A DNA stretch of 32,705 nt, from assembly GCF_014205835.1 (NCBI RefSeq), contig NZ_JACHCQ010000048.1, positions 1 to 32,705 of the forward strand. The letters are read 5' to 3'. The stretch is from Pedobacter sp. AK013. GTDB lineage: Bacteria; Bacteroidota; Bacteroidia; Sphingobacteriales; Sphingobacteriaceae. Position 1 is the first letter of the stretch. The number at the start of each line of letters is the position of its first letter. This document shows, piece after piece, positions 1 to 7,411 of this stretch. The position numbers and the translations under genes were made by a program. The notes under the pieces are model-generated. The model was not told the DNA's origin. It worked only from the letters and a program-made list of their open reading frames with translations, and searched no databases.

Positions 1-89
1 GGCCAGTTTGCCCCGAAACAGGTGGTCACTTTAAAGCGAAATGGGGTGACAGTTTAAATGCGGAACGGCTGGCCATTTTTGCCGAAATG
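1..89 (+). repeat. IS21-type multiple terminal repeats (tip of an IS outside the window)
   Basis: Four degenerate tandem units of about 23 bp start at 1, 24, 48 and 71. Each follows the pattern GGYCAnTTT, four variable bases, CGRAA, then a G-rich spacer. Serial terminal repeats of this kind are typical of IS21-family ends in Bacteroidota. The istA/istB genes would lie to the left, outside the window. The IS tip probably falls near 90-100, inside the reading frame of the neighbouring minus-strand gene. The assignment comes from pattern memory, not a database match. Confidence 0.55.
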
Positions 90-743
90 CCCAATGTTTC
101 CTTTTATGACTGCGTTTCTTAGTAATTTAAAAGAGGCCGATTTTAAAACTGAATTAGCTATATTTTTCTCACCAGCAGAGTTTGATAGGTCTACTGTTTT
201 AACTTGGGGCTTGCCAGCAATTAGAGCATTTATTATTGTTTCAGAAATTTGTTTTAAATGATCCGCTGGAAAAAACCTATCGGCTGTAAATTCTGTTCTT
301 AGTGCCGCAGATTGTGCTTTAACATCAATTACTGAGAAGCTGACTTTTGTAGCAGTTGATAATAGCTTCAATTTTGATATTTTCCCCTGACCATCTGCTG
401 TTATTTCATAAATCTGTTTAGTTAGATTTTTTTTTCTGTTTTCAACATAGGGAGGATAGTAGGAATCATAGCCAAACCAATTCTTGTTTGCATCAACATA
501 TTTCAATCTCATCCGTTCAATAGAGACTTTAAAAGCTAACTCGCCATTTTGTGCTTTACTTGAGACTTCATACCTCACATCAAAGCGATAGTCGGAGGTA
601 TGAGTTAAATTACTGATTCGAATATCTGTTTCAAACCAGTCAGCTGTCTTGAGCGGTGATGTGGCATACTGTTTTTGAGCAAAGAGTTGCGAAAGCCCAA
701 GCAACAAAGTTATTCCAAGGCTTAAAAGTTTTTTCTGTTTCAT
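54..743 (-). CDS. Secreted protein of unknown function, 3' end probably replaced by IS sequence
   Basis: The frame could open at 797, but Met at 743 gives a clean signal peptide (MKQKKLLSLGITLLLGLSQ, then LFAQ), so I start there; 229 residues. The mature part is mixed and polar (for example RYEVSSKAQNGELAFKVSIE) and I recognise no domain, catalytic motif or lipobox Cys. The last dozen or so residues, GHFGKNGQPFRI, are encoded by the IS21-type terminal repeats at 1-89. The natural C-terminus has therefore probably been lost and the stop at 54-56 supplied by the IS. The protein is likely a truncated envelope protein; whether it is expressed is unknown. No operon partner is visible. Confidence 0.5.
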   Translation of the reverse strand: MKQKKLLSLGITLLLGLSQLFAQKQYATSPLKTADWFETDIRISNLTHTSDYRFDVRYEVSSKAQNGELAFKVSIERMRLKYVDANKNWFGYDSYYPPYVENRKKNLTKQIYEITADGQGKISKLKLLSTATKVSFSVIDVKAQSAALRTEFTADRFFPADHLKQISETIINALIAGKPQVKTVDLSNSAGEKNIANSVLKSASFKLLRNAVIKGNIGHFGKNGQPFRI

Positions 744-1364
744 GTTTCTAAGTTTTAAACAAAAGAACTTAAAGCTATCTATTTCGTTTGGCCTCATTGA
801 GCAGATGCCATATATCAGTTATTATTCTGCAATAATACCATTTCATCTTGTTGATTACTGCGGTTATGGTTAAAGAATAGTCTTGCTTATAATGATTTGC
901 ACTCTGTTGAATGAATTGACTGTTAGTTTCTTGAGATATAACCCGATGAAACGCGGTGATGTGATAAGCTAGTTATTTCGAAATCTTCAAATTTGCAATT
1001 CGTTTCAAATCTCCTGCCATTGAATAAGGCCTGCAGGCTTATGAGCGGATAGCCCGCCATTTGCCCAAACAACAAAGAGATATTATTAAAACCTTAAACA
1101 AAATCACCATTTCTATGTCGTACCCCCGTTAATAAAGTATCCACACATCTGCAGTACGTTTTACTGTCCTGTTGGCAGAAGACCCTATAAACACGATAAA
1201 ACAAGTTTAAAAACGTTATAAATCAGCCGAATACACACTTTAAGCGGTAATCAGTCCACATTCTGGAGCGAAATGAGTGGCCATTTTAGATGGGAATGAC
1301 CGAGTTGGCTTCAACTTTTCAGTGATAATGAACTAGCTTGCCCAGCGTTGAACCTATACTCATT
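744..1364. other. Non-coding stretch with decayed sequence
   Basis: No open gene is convincing here. On the plus strand near 1048-1130 a short frame reads RHLPKQQRDIIKTLNK, which resembles the start of sigma-70 region 4 of ECF sigma factors (LPKQQR). It has no start, is soon closed, and could be chance. The right end, 1252-1304, carries IS21-like terminal repeat units, listed separately. The stretch looks like the residue of earlier insertions. Confidence 0.4.
1252..1304 (+). repeat. Second set of IS21-like terminal repeat units
   Basis: Two adjacent units, starting near 1252 and 1278, share a CCA, a T-run, a GGnAATGA-like core and GAGT. This resembles the units at 1-89 and is in the same orientation. 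It could be the relic end of another IS21-type copy. It is more degenerate than the first set and no transposase gene is linked to it. Confidence 0.35.
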
Positions 1365-2138
1365 TTAATCGCCCATTCCAGCCAGTATTGCTACGGCCCA
1401 ATCTTCATAACGCTTTTTTAGAATGGATGTAATCAAGGTGCGGAGTTCATCCGATTCCTTTAAAATGACCTGCATTTTCCTCCCAATTACCCTAGCAGAA
1501 ACCAGTTGCAGGTAATCTCCCCTTTCGACCGGGTATAGTTCCATTACATCAAAATGGTCATCATAGATATCCTCATCGCTAAGCTCAAAATAAACCCCGA
1601 TAATGTGTTCTATATCGCTGATATCCTTTGTACGTGAAGGACGGTCGTTATAGGCAATGAGCTTGAGGATCACGATGCCTTCAACTGAACATACTTTTAC
1701 CGAAAGGCCTTCCCCGAAGCTCACTTCCTCAACAAAAGGATAGATTTCCTTAAAGCCGGGCATATTCAGGGTAAATATATTGGGTGGCTGGAGATAAACA
1801 TAGCCATTTGCAGATTCGATCTTTCCAAAAGGAATCAGGTCCACTTCCAAAGCACCTTTATAATACAGTTTGATGTGCTCAGTGGCATCAGCGGTAAAAT
1901 TTCCAGAAGCAAGCAAAGTATCTTTGATCATGTTGAACTGGCCTGCATCATCCAACATGATCGCCAGATCAACATCATCTGTTTTTCTTATCGAGTCGGT
2001 TCCGTCCTTTGCTGAAAGATGGAAGTCGCGCGCTATCGCACCCACAATATAAAAATCTACTTCAAATGAGGCGAGAATAGCCTCCATGTCCTTTAACATG
2101 GAAATAAGCGCTGGCTGGTGCAATGGATTATTTGTCAA
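1365..2138 (-). CDS. AbiEii/AbiGii-type nucleotidyltransferase toxin of a type IV toxin-antitoxin pair
   Basis: 257 residues. The N-terminal half shows a minimal nucleotidyltransferase fold. VGAIARDF (about 32-39) sits at the usual substrate loop. DDVDLAI (54-60) supplies the paired metal-binding aspartates D55 and D57. VDLIPFG (D100 in VD) gives a third carboxylate. AbiEii-family toxins use this fold to transfer nucleotides and stop growth, and with AbiEi they can abort phage infection. The start at 2138 overlaps the end of the upstream gene by 11 bp, so the two are translationally coupled, antitoxin first, as is usual for AbiE. The stop at 1365 is followed by decayed IS sequence. All expected catalytic residues are present, so the protein looks functional. 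The family is fairly sure; an antiphage role is inference. Confidence 0.75.
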   Translation of the reverse strand: MTNNPLHQPALISMLKDMEAILASFEVDFYIVGAIARDFHLSAKDGTDSIRKTDDVDLAIMLDDAGQFNMIKDTLLASGNFTADATEHIKLYYKGALEVDLIPFGKIESANGYVYLQPPNIFTLNMPGFKEIYPFVEEVSFGEGLSVKVCSVEGIVILKLIAYNDRPSRTKDISDIEHIIGVYFELSDEDIYDDHFDVMELYPVERGDYLQLVSARVIGRKMQVILKESDELRTLITSILKKRYEDWAVAILAGMGD

Positions 2139-3180
2139 GATACCTTACTTTGATGCGTTCGGCCGTCTCCTGGCAACGGCTATCAAAGCTAGTAATTAAT
2201 TCAGCGTAAGCCAATAGAAAAGGAACCGTTCGAACAATTTCGGCCGGCTCATATTCATTTTCCCAGAACTGTTCCAATATCTCGATCTTGCCGTCCCTAT
2301 CAGGAACCAGCTTAAGTTCCTTCATCAGTTTTGAGACACTGAGTTCGGTATAAATAGTAAACCTTTCAGGCGAAAGATAATCGGTCAACAATGCCCCGGC
2401 ATTTTCCCCTCCCCATAAAAAGTCCTTTTGCTCTATACTTCTCCAATTTTGGTAGTTAGCCTGATCGATAAACCTGTAAGTCCCCTTAAGAAGTTTTGGA
2501 CGAAGGTTCGTACTGAACAGTTCACACCATTTCTGCAATAGGCGGTCCCGCTGTTCCAAAAATTTAAAAGGCCTTGCTGATCCTGCACCAGCTGATTTTA
2601 AATAACCTTCATTCTCCAGTTCCGTAATCAGCGCTCCCACTGTACCAAGCGCTATGCCGGCATGACTGGCAATCCGGCGGTAAGGCTCATTGATCAGACC
2701 AGGAAACTGGAGAATGGCAAATATAAATTTCAGACCGGTAGGGTTCCATAACTTCCCCTCCGCTGGCAGTCTCGTCTCGGTTACAGCCTGGTCGTTGATG
2801 TAAACGAATAAATCCCCGGTATTGATAGAAGCATTTCCCGCCACTTCCAGGTAATTTATCCGTTGTTCTTTGAGCTCCTGTTTTAAGGGCTTGGGAATAT
2901 ACTGGCTTATAATGAGCGGCGCATAACCATTCACCAAATCAAGAGCATGCAAAATCGCCGGAAGCTGGCTGCTACGCAGTTCATGCCGTACCTCCACATT
3001 AAAGAGACTCTTTTGCCTCCCAGCCCCGATAGAAACCAGTGCATCAACAATACGCTCTTCTATAAGCACTTCAGTTTTAAGCACATCATAATCGAGGCCA
3101 GTCAATTCGCTTAGCCTTTCCAGTCCTGCATACAGTATTCGTTGTTCACTCATATCAATATGTTCATGATTCATGAACAA
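2128..3180 (-). CDS. AbiEi-family antitoxin / transcriptional regulator
   Basis: 350 residues as drawn from 3180; Met3 (3174) and Met10 (3153) are alternative starts. Met10 is attractive because it leaves the 19-bp palindrome at 3161-3179 entirely in the leader. Residues 60-130 contain a region ending in NYLEVAGNASIN, which I associate with the AbiEi_2 antitoxin family. Residues about 150-200 form a winged helix-turn-helix (EPYRRIASHAGIALGTVGAL, then ITELENEGYL). Type IV antitoxins repress their own operon through inverted repeats and counteract the nucleotidyltransferase without a stable complex. The gene overlaps the toxin by 11 bp. Six GTTCA/TGAAC half-sites in the first 90 bp upstream and around the start fit autoregulation. 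Confidence 0.72.
   Translation of the reverse strand: MFMNHEHIDMSEQRILYAGLERLSELTGLDYDVLKTEVLIEERIVDALVSIGAGRQKSLFNVEVRHELRSSQLPAILHALDLVNGYAPLIISQYIPKPLKQELKEQRINYLEVAGNASINTGDLFVYINDQAVTETRLPAEGKLWNPTGLKFIFAILQFPGLINEPYRRIASHAGIALGTVGALITELENEGYLKSAGAGSARPFKFLEQRDRLLQKWCELFSTNLRPKLLKGTYRFIDQANYQNWRSIEQKDFLWGGENAGALLTDYLSPERFTIYTELSVSKLMKELKLVPDRDGKIEILEQFWENEYEPAEIVRTVPFLLAYAELITSFDSRCQETAERIKVRYLDK
3161..3179. promoter_or_regulatory. Near-perfect palindrome at the abiE start (candidate operator)
   Basis: TGTTCATGA and TCATGAACA are exact reverse complements around a single T (9+1+9). The palindrome overlaps the first codons of the longest antitoxin frame. It contains the half-sites GTTCA (3162-3166) and TGAAC (3174-3178). 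Further half-sites lie at 3144-3148, 3191-3195, 3222-3226 and 3229-3233. Confidence 0.55.
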
Positions 3181-3221
3181 TCAAAAATAATGAACGATTT
3201 TATCATTTCAAAGCGGGAAAA

Positions 3222-3241
3222 TGAACTTGTTCACAAAAGTA
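3222..3241 (-). promoter_or_regulatory. Candidate abiE promoter -7 box with adjoining operator
   Basis: Read on the minus strand, TACTTTTG at 3241-3234 matches the Bacteroidota -7 consensus TAnnTTTG exactly. Directly downstream is TGAAC-TT-GTTCA (3222-3233), an inverted pair of the same half-site found at the start codon. A repressor bound here would block initiation. No good -33 TTTG is seen, so promoter strength is uncertain. Confidence 0.5.
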
Positions 3242-3279
3242 AAATGTTTATTAATGTTAATGCATCAGGTCTTACTTAA

Positions 3280-3519
3280 GAAAAAATTTGCAGAAGCATT
3301 ACTAACACTAAAAAACTTCAGGAAGAAGGCTCAGAAGGAATCGATACAGAAGAAATCCCAAGCCGTTTCCAACGGGAAATTCTATTGAATAATGGCTTTA
3401 TAAAAGAAGTCACTAAAGGCTGGCATATCTCATCCAACCCTTCCGAAATTTCTGGAGATACAACATCCCGGTACAGTTGTTATTAGGATTTCTGTGCCAA
3501 ATTTATTAGGCACAAATAT
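3280..3519 (+). pseudogene. Fic-family protein, decayed N-terminal fragment
   Basis: In one plus-strand frame from 3316 the sequence reads LQEEGSEGIDTEEIPSRFQ, then REILLNNGFIKEVTKGWHIS and NPSEISGDTTS. A stop at 3487-3489 interrupts it, after which DFCAKFI continues in the same frame. Just upstream, FAEALLTLK fits the same protein one frame over, so a base was lost in the A-run near 3310. This matches, from memory, the N-terminal region of Bacteroidota Fic proteins, where tryptophans normally stand in GDTTSWYSSYW. Here one Trp is Arg and another is TAG. The catalytic HPFxxGNG region is absent. The relic has at least one frameshift and one stop and cannot be active. Confidence 0.5.
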
Positions 3520-3646
3520 AGGACAATTTTCTAAAATCTTTGGAGATATACATATTTTAAGTACTTCGACCAGCTCCGCAACCGTCAATAAAAACACCTC
3601 ATATTGACACGTAATTTCTATATTAGAAAAACAAAAAAACGATACT

Positions 3647-4906
3647 GTGTTTAGTCTCTTCAAGAAAAAAAACAGCAACATTCAGCAGGAATGGCAAACA
3701 AAAGGCGCCGAATATGCCAGTGCCGTAAACGAAATGGTCCGCTTTGCAGATGAACACGGTTGGGACAACTGGAAAGGCAAAGATCCGAGCGATGAACGCG
3801 AACACCTTGCCCAGGCGGTACTGGCCTTGCTAAAAGAAGCCAATGAAAAGGGAGAAACTCAAAAATTCAGGCAGGATTTCCCACCAGCACATGCACCGCT
3901 GACCGGCCTGATGAACAACAATTCACAAAGCATCTGCCAACTCCAGTTCATCGAAGGGCAAAAGGCCGTATTCCTCATCGGATCCCCTTATGAACGGCGA
4001 CAGACCTTTTTGCTAAACGGCACCACCCTCCTGAAGCTAGATGAAAATATCCGCGCCATCGGCAAATCCAAAATCGGAGCGGTATTTGCCATTGCGGTAA
4101 AGAACAAAATTACCGCAACCCAAGGCTGGCAGGGCGAGATAATCGCAGAATTTACGCTCAGCGAAGATTCAGGTCACGGCATTACCGAAATGATCCCCTT
4201 CAACGACGGCAAAAAAATCCTGCTGACAACCGCTGAAGGCATTTTCATCCTGTCCCACAAAGGAGAACAGATGATCCATCCGGTAGCAGATGAGGATGAT
4301 GAGGAATGGAGCCCAAACATTGATATGGAAAATACCACCATATCTGACGACAACCAGCTCATCATAGCAGCCGATCAGTACAGCGATCACCGTATTCTCG
4401 ATCCCGAAGGCAAGCAGATTGGGACAATCGGACCACAATCCTCCTACCCACACTACTGCCTGTTCTCCAAAGACGGCAGCCAACTGCTGACCAATTCCTG
4501 CCATTTCTACAATGGGATCAGCATCGGTTTAGATACAGAAAAACTGAACGGCATCGCTATACCTGCTTATGAAGAAAACGGGAATTTCACGCTCCTGAAT
4601 GACCAGATGCGCGTTTATTCGGGATTAGCAGCCTCGACATATTATATCCTTGGAGACGCGTATGGCTATATCAGGGCAATTGACAAAGATGGAAACCCCC
4701 TATGGAAGCACCATTTAGGCTCTAGCATCAGCAGCATGGCCATTTCCAACGACGAGCAGACCCTTTGGGTGGGCTCCCACTCCGGAATGCTCCATAAGCT
4801 TCACCTGGGCATGGGCCAGGACAGCCATACTATGGGAGACGGCAACCATTCAGAGGAATTCAGGATAATTTTTTGGAAAACTGAACCTAAGCCTTTGTTT
4901 TGGTAA
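3647..4906 (+). CDS. Beta-propeller (WD40/PQQ-like) cytoplasmic protein of unknown function
   Basis: 419 residues with a GTG start at 3647; MFSLFKKK is a natural-looking N-terminus and no in-frame ATG occurs before residue 29. No signal peptide, so probably cytoplasmic. Residues about 15-85 are helical and charged (SDEREHLAQAVLALLKEANE). Residues 90-400 show repeated propeller-blade strands, with ISDDNQLIIAADQ, FSKDGSQLLTNS, YIRAIDKDGNPLWK and ISNDEQTLWVGSHSGMLHKL as the clearest. The last two blades resemble PQQ/WD40 repeats. No catalytic motif is visible. It stands alone, with a relic upstream and a strong terminator 5 bp after the stop, so it is probably monocistronic. Intact coding in a region of relics argues it is maintained or recently acquired. 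I cannot assign a function. Confidence 0.7.
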   Translation: MFSLFKKKNSNIQQEWQTKGAEYASAVNEMVRFADEHGWDNWKGKDPSDEREHLAQAVLALLKEANEKGETQKFRQDFPPAHAPLTGLMNNNSQSICQLQFIEGQKAVFLIGSPYERRQTFLLNGTTLLKLDENIRAIGKSKIGAVFAIAVKNKITATQGWQGEIIAEFTLSEDSGHGITEMIPFNDGKKILLTTAEGIFILSHKGEQMIHPVADEDDEEWSPNIDMENTTISDDNQLIIAADQYSDHRILDPEGKQIGTIGPQSSYPHYCLFSKDGSQLLTNSCHFYNGISIGLDTEKLNGIAIPAYEENGNFTLLNDQMRVYSGLAASTYYILGDAYGYIRAIDKDGNPLWKHHLGSSISSMAISNDEQTLWVGSHSGMLHKLHLGMGQDSHTMGDGNHSEEFRIIFWKTEPKPLFW

Positions 4907-4911
4907 CAGCT

Positions 4912-4944
4912 AAAACCCGCAAAACTATAATACTTGCGGGTTTT
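4912..4944 (+). terminator. Rho-independent terminator of the propeller gene
   Basis: An 11-bp perfect stem (AAAACCCGCAA at 4912-4922, TTGCGGGTTTT at 4934-4944) with an 11-base loop. The 3' arm ends in a T-run. It lies 5 bp after the stop codon and could also act on the opposite strand because of its A-run. Confidence 0.85.
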
Positions 4945-5559
4945 GTATTCACATCGCTTAAAAAATTAAGAACTTATGGTTTTCCCCCATTTTCTCTGAG
5001 ATATGCAGTGAAGATTATAAAAAAGCGACTCAATCCTGAAAGTGCTAGTTTAGATAAAAAGTGCAGACCCTATAGGTTTACAGCGCGAAAATGAAAAATA
5101 GTTCCGAAATGGAAGAAGCTTAGGCCAAAAAGAAACTAATTGATATCCCTATCATGTATAGTACTGTCCTTTCAAGGACAGAGCAGGCATCGTTCCAGAA
5201 TAAAAGATACAGCAGATGGCCCGGCCTACAGGGGACAGCCAAAACAACCTAAGCCCCCTTCTTAATACCAACCAAACGGTACCCCATTTTACTGATACAA
5301 ACAAAAAACTAATTCAGCCAGAGTCATCAGCTCCAACTTTCCTCTAACGATCATCCAGTCCTGACCTGCCTCATCGAAATACTGCACCAGATTCACCTGG
5401 TGCTCCCCAGCCTGAACAGGTGATATTTAAAAAGCTAAATTGATTAAATCACCTTTGATGACTAAATTTGTTTAAAAGCGACCGAAAAACTGCTTATATC
5501 AAATAAACCGGATTTGAAATAATGTCCCATCAAAATTTAATTGAATTATCATGATTATC
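4945..5559. other. Gene-free stretch with a perfect palindrome and a relic
   Basis: No complete gene is seen. At 5164-5181 CTGTCCTT and AAGGACAG form a perfect 8+2+8 palindrome of unknown meaning. A plus frame near 5161-5253 reads PAYRGQPKQPKPPS before a stop and could be the tail of a lost gene, but has no start. A hairpin-prone repeat (GGTGAT at 5419-5424, ATCACC at 5448-5453) adjoins the PA14-like relic. Confidence 0.4.
5289..5420 (-). pseudogene. Short relic resembling a PA14-type or sugar-binding beta-sandwich
   Basis: A minus-strand frame closed at 5289-5291 reads PVQAGEHQVNLVQYFDEAGQ followed by DWMIVRG. The pattern 'aGeHqVnlvqYFDeaGqdw' recalls the strand-turn-strand of PA14 domains found in Bacteroidota glycosidases (yxaGxHxvxVeYFexxG). 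A stop lies just upstream and there is no start, so only some 40 residues remain. The assignment is weak. Confidence 0.25.
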
Positions 5560-5735
5560 GGGAGAAGACTTAAATGCTAATCTAGGAAAGACCAAAGCGT
5601 GAGCAAAAGGCCTGATAAGTTAATGGTCAGCACAAATTAAAAGAACGGTTAGGTGAGTCAAAGCTATTGCTAAAGGTAAGACCTATATTGTAGAAAACGC
5701 CTGACCGTCCAAGATGGGAAATAAAACCGTCACCT
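5560..5735 (+). ncRNA. Candidate bridge RNA region of the IS110-family element
   Basis: IS110-group elements encode a structured guide (bridge) RNA in the non-coding end upstream of the transposase. The segment just before the transposase ATG is not coding and contains GGTCAG (5625-5630) and CTGACC (5701-5706), which can close a large stem with smaller paired segments inside. Neither the ends nor the target and donor loops can be fixed by eye. This is inference from family biology plus weak folding signs. Confidence 0.3.
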
Positions 5736-6788
5736 ATGGATGCATTGAATAAGACAAAAAGATATGTCTATTTCATCGGGATCGACATATCAAAAGAAAC
5801 CCTGGATATCGCCGTCATGGTTCAGGGATCTATTTTGGTCCACAATACCATCCCCAATGAACCAAAATCGATCAGGGATCATATGCTACATCTGAAAGCT
5901 TCTTTGAAGTTTACCACCAGGAATGCAGTAGTTGGAATGGAAAATACAGGAATATATGGCAATCATGTGATCAACAAGCTGAAAACGCTTAAAATCGATA
6001 CTGTCGTCGACCCGCCTCTCCGCATTAAAAATTCTTCGGGTTTAATCAGGGGCAAAACTGATAAAAAAGATGCTGAAAGAATCGCCCTCTACCTCTACAA
6101 ATCCAGGGATATATTAAGATTAAGGATACCAAGGCGGCCAATCATCGAACAACTGGCCGGCCTGTCTGCTTTGAGAAAGCGGTTACAGTCCCTTCATATC
6201 GCTATGAGAGTCCTCTTAAAAGAGAACACAGGTTTTGTGAAGAAAGGCCTGATCGAACAGAGCAACAGACTTTGCTCCAGGAGTATTGATGCACTTAAAC
6301 TGGACATAAAAGACGTAGAAGATTCAATTGAGGCGACATGGAAAGCGGATGAAGAAACAAACCGCCTGATGACCTTAATGCAATCCGTGCCCTGCGTCGG
6401 ACCCGTAGTTGCATTGGAAATCCTCATATGTACCAACGAATTTAAAAACGTAAGGACCATTAAACAGTTTGCATCCTATGCCGGAATAGCCCCCTTCCCT
6501 TATAAATCGGGGACCACCGTCCGTAAGAAAACCAGGATATCAAAAATTGCCAATAAAAAAATGAAAGCGCTTTTACATACCTCAGCTGTTCTGGCCAGAA
6601 GGTTTATCCCAGATATTAAAGCTTACTATCACCGTAAAATGGATATAGAAGGAAAACACAAAATGTCAGTACTCAATGTAATCCGGTTAAAAATCGCTGC
6701 AAGGGTGTATTCCTGCGTAAAAAACAATAGATTGTATGAGAAAAAGTATGAATACAAACCTGTTACCGATCTTCACTGGCCGACTTGA
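5736..6788 (+). CDS. IS110-family DEDD/Ser transposase
   Basis: 350 residues, the usual IS110 size, with no frameshift. The N-terminal RuvC-like DEDD domain is visible: GIDISKETLD with D17, MENTGIYG with E69, and GKTDKKDAERIA with D109 and D112. A helical region links it to the transposase_20 domain: SVPCVGPVVALEIL (about 217-230), then FASYAGIAPFPYKSGTTVRK with the presumed nucleophile S258. All five catalytic positions are present, so it is probably active. IS110 enzymes recombine DNA through a Holliday-like intermediate guided by a bridge RNA. The ATG at 5736 follows a plausible leader. Its placement among the relics suggests it contributed to local rearrangement, but no duplicated copy is in the window. 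Confidence 0.88.
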   Translation: MDALNKTKRYVYFIGIDISKETLDIAVMVQGSILVHNTIPNEPKSIRDHMLHLKASLKFTTRNAVVGMENTGIYGNHVINKLKTLKIDTVVDPPLRIKNSSGLIRGKTDKKDAERIALYLYKSRDILRLRIPRRPIIEQLAGLSALRKRLQSLHIAMRVLLKENTGFVKKGLIEQSNRLCSRSIDALKLDIKDVEDSIEATWKADEETNRLMTLMQSVPCVGPVVALEILICTNEFKNVRTIKQFASYAGIAPFPYKSGTTVRKKTRISKIANKKMKALLHTSAVLARRFIPDIKAYYHRKMDIEGKHKMSVLNVIRLKIAARVYSCVKNNRLYEKKYEYKPVTDLHWPT

Positions 6789-7129
6789 CGAGCCAAGATC
6801 AATCAACAGATCTGGTATTCATCCAAAGGACTATTAAGTTTATAGCCAGCCCAAGCTGTAAAATAAAACTGCAGATATCTATCTGAACTAGATTTAATCT
6901 TGGCCAAAACGTTAACGCTCGGCGTAGAGTTGAATTTTTTCTACTATGCCGATAAATAAGTAAACCATCGCGTTACAGCTTACGACAAAGACTTCCTCAT
7001 ATGTTCAGTCCGGAAAGTGGTCGATCCGGTAACCTGAGAAAGTTTGCGGATCAATAATAATTGCCTCCAAAACATGCAAACTATTTGTTTTTAAGCAACC
7101 GGTTTATTAAGTTTAAGAAACAAACCTTT
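6789..7129. other. Right flank of the IS110 element, no gene seen
   Basis: The first about 115 bp probably belong to the IS (inverted pair CCAAGAT/ATCTTGG at 6793 and 6897). From 6905 to 7129 only short fragments are open, such as YDKDFLICSVRK, which I do not recognise. A frame from ATG 7061 runs into the next gene but its first 23 residues look like leader. Confidence 0.4.
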
Positions 7130-7411
7130 ATGAGTCAGGACACGATTGTATTATATATAGATACCGGCAACAATCACAGCTTTCTGAGCTATACTCAAGA
7201 TCCAGATAAGATTTCTAAAAATATCGATCATTTTGGAGAAGAATATGCCCAGGATATAGCAATAAAAAAATCTATATACACCGATGATGTGGTAAGTATA
7301 AACATCGTTGGAAAATATATCTGCATTTTACATACAAATACAGATTTCCAAAGGATGCTGCTTTTTGACTCCATGGCTATTGGGCAATTATTTCATCACG
7401 TTGAGAGATGA
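7130..7411 (+). CDS. Hypothetical small protein
   Basis: 93 residues from ATG 7130 (MSQDTIVLYIDTGNNHSFLS); an upstream ATG at 7061 would add 23 less likely residues. It has no signal peptide, membrane segment, Cys pair or motif that I recognise. The end (GQLFHHVER) runs exactly into the first codons of the GH89 remnant in another frame. The natural 3' end may therefore have been cut by the same rearrangement, and this could itself be a gene fragment. Expression and function are unknown. Confidence 0.3.
   Translation: MSQDTIVLYIDTGNNHSFLSYTQDPDKISKNIDHFGEEYAQDIAIKKSIYTDDVVSINIVGKYICILHTNTDFQRMLLFDSMAIGQLFHHVER

Larger units (their letters stand above)
5560..6903 (+). mobile_element. IS110-family insertion sequence (ends approximate)
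   Basis: The element comprises the transposase at 5736-6788, the structured left flank, and a right flank in which CCAAGAT (6793-6799) and ATCTTGG (6897-6903) are reverse complements. IS110 elements lack clear terminal inverted repeats and usually make no target duplication, so the stated ends are only a working estimate. Confidence 0.4.

Noticed and set aside
1048..1130. ECF sigma factor region 4 relic (LPKQQRDI)
   Set aside because: Only about 15 residues match, with no start or downstream helix-turn-helix; noted in the gap entry but too weak to call.
3430..3805. Two hydrophobic minus-strand frames rich in Phe and Leu
   Set aside because: They are antisense to the Fic relic and the start of the propeller gene, where A-rich plus-strand codons produce Phe-rich shadows.
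4900..5094. 64-codon plus-strand frame starting in the end of the propeller gene
   Set aside because: It reads straight through the strong terminator hairpin and has no family-like sequence.
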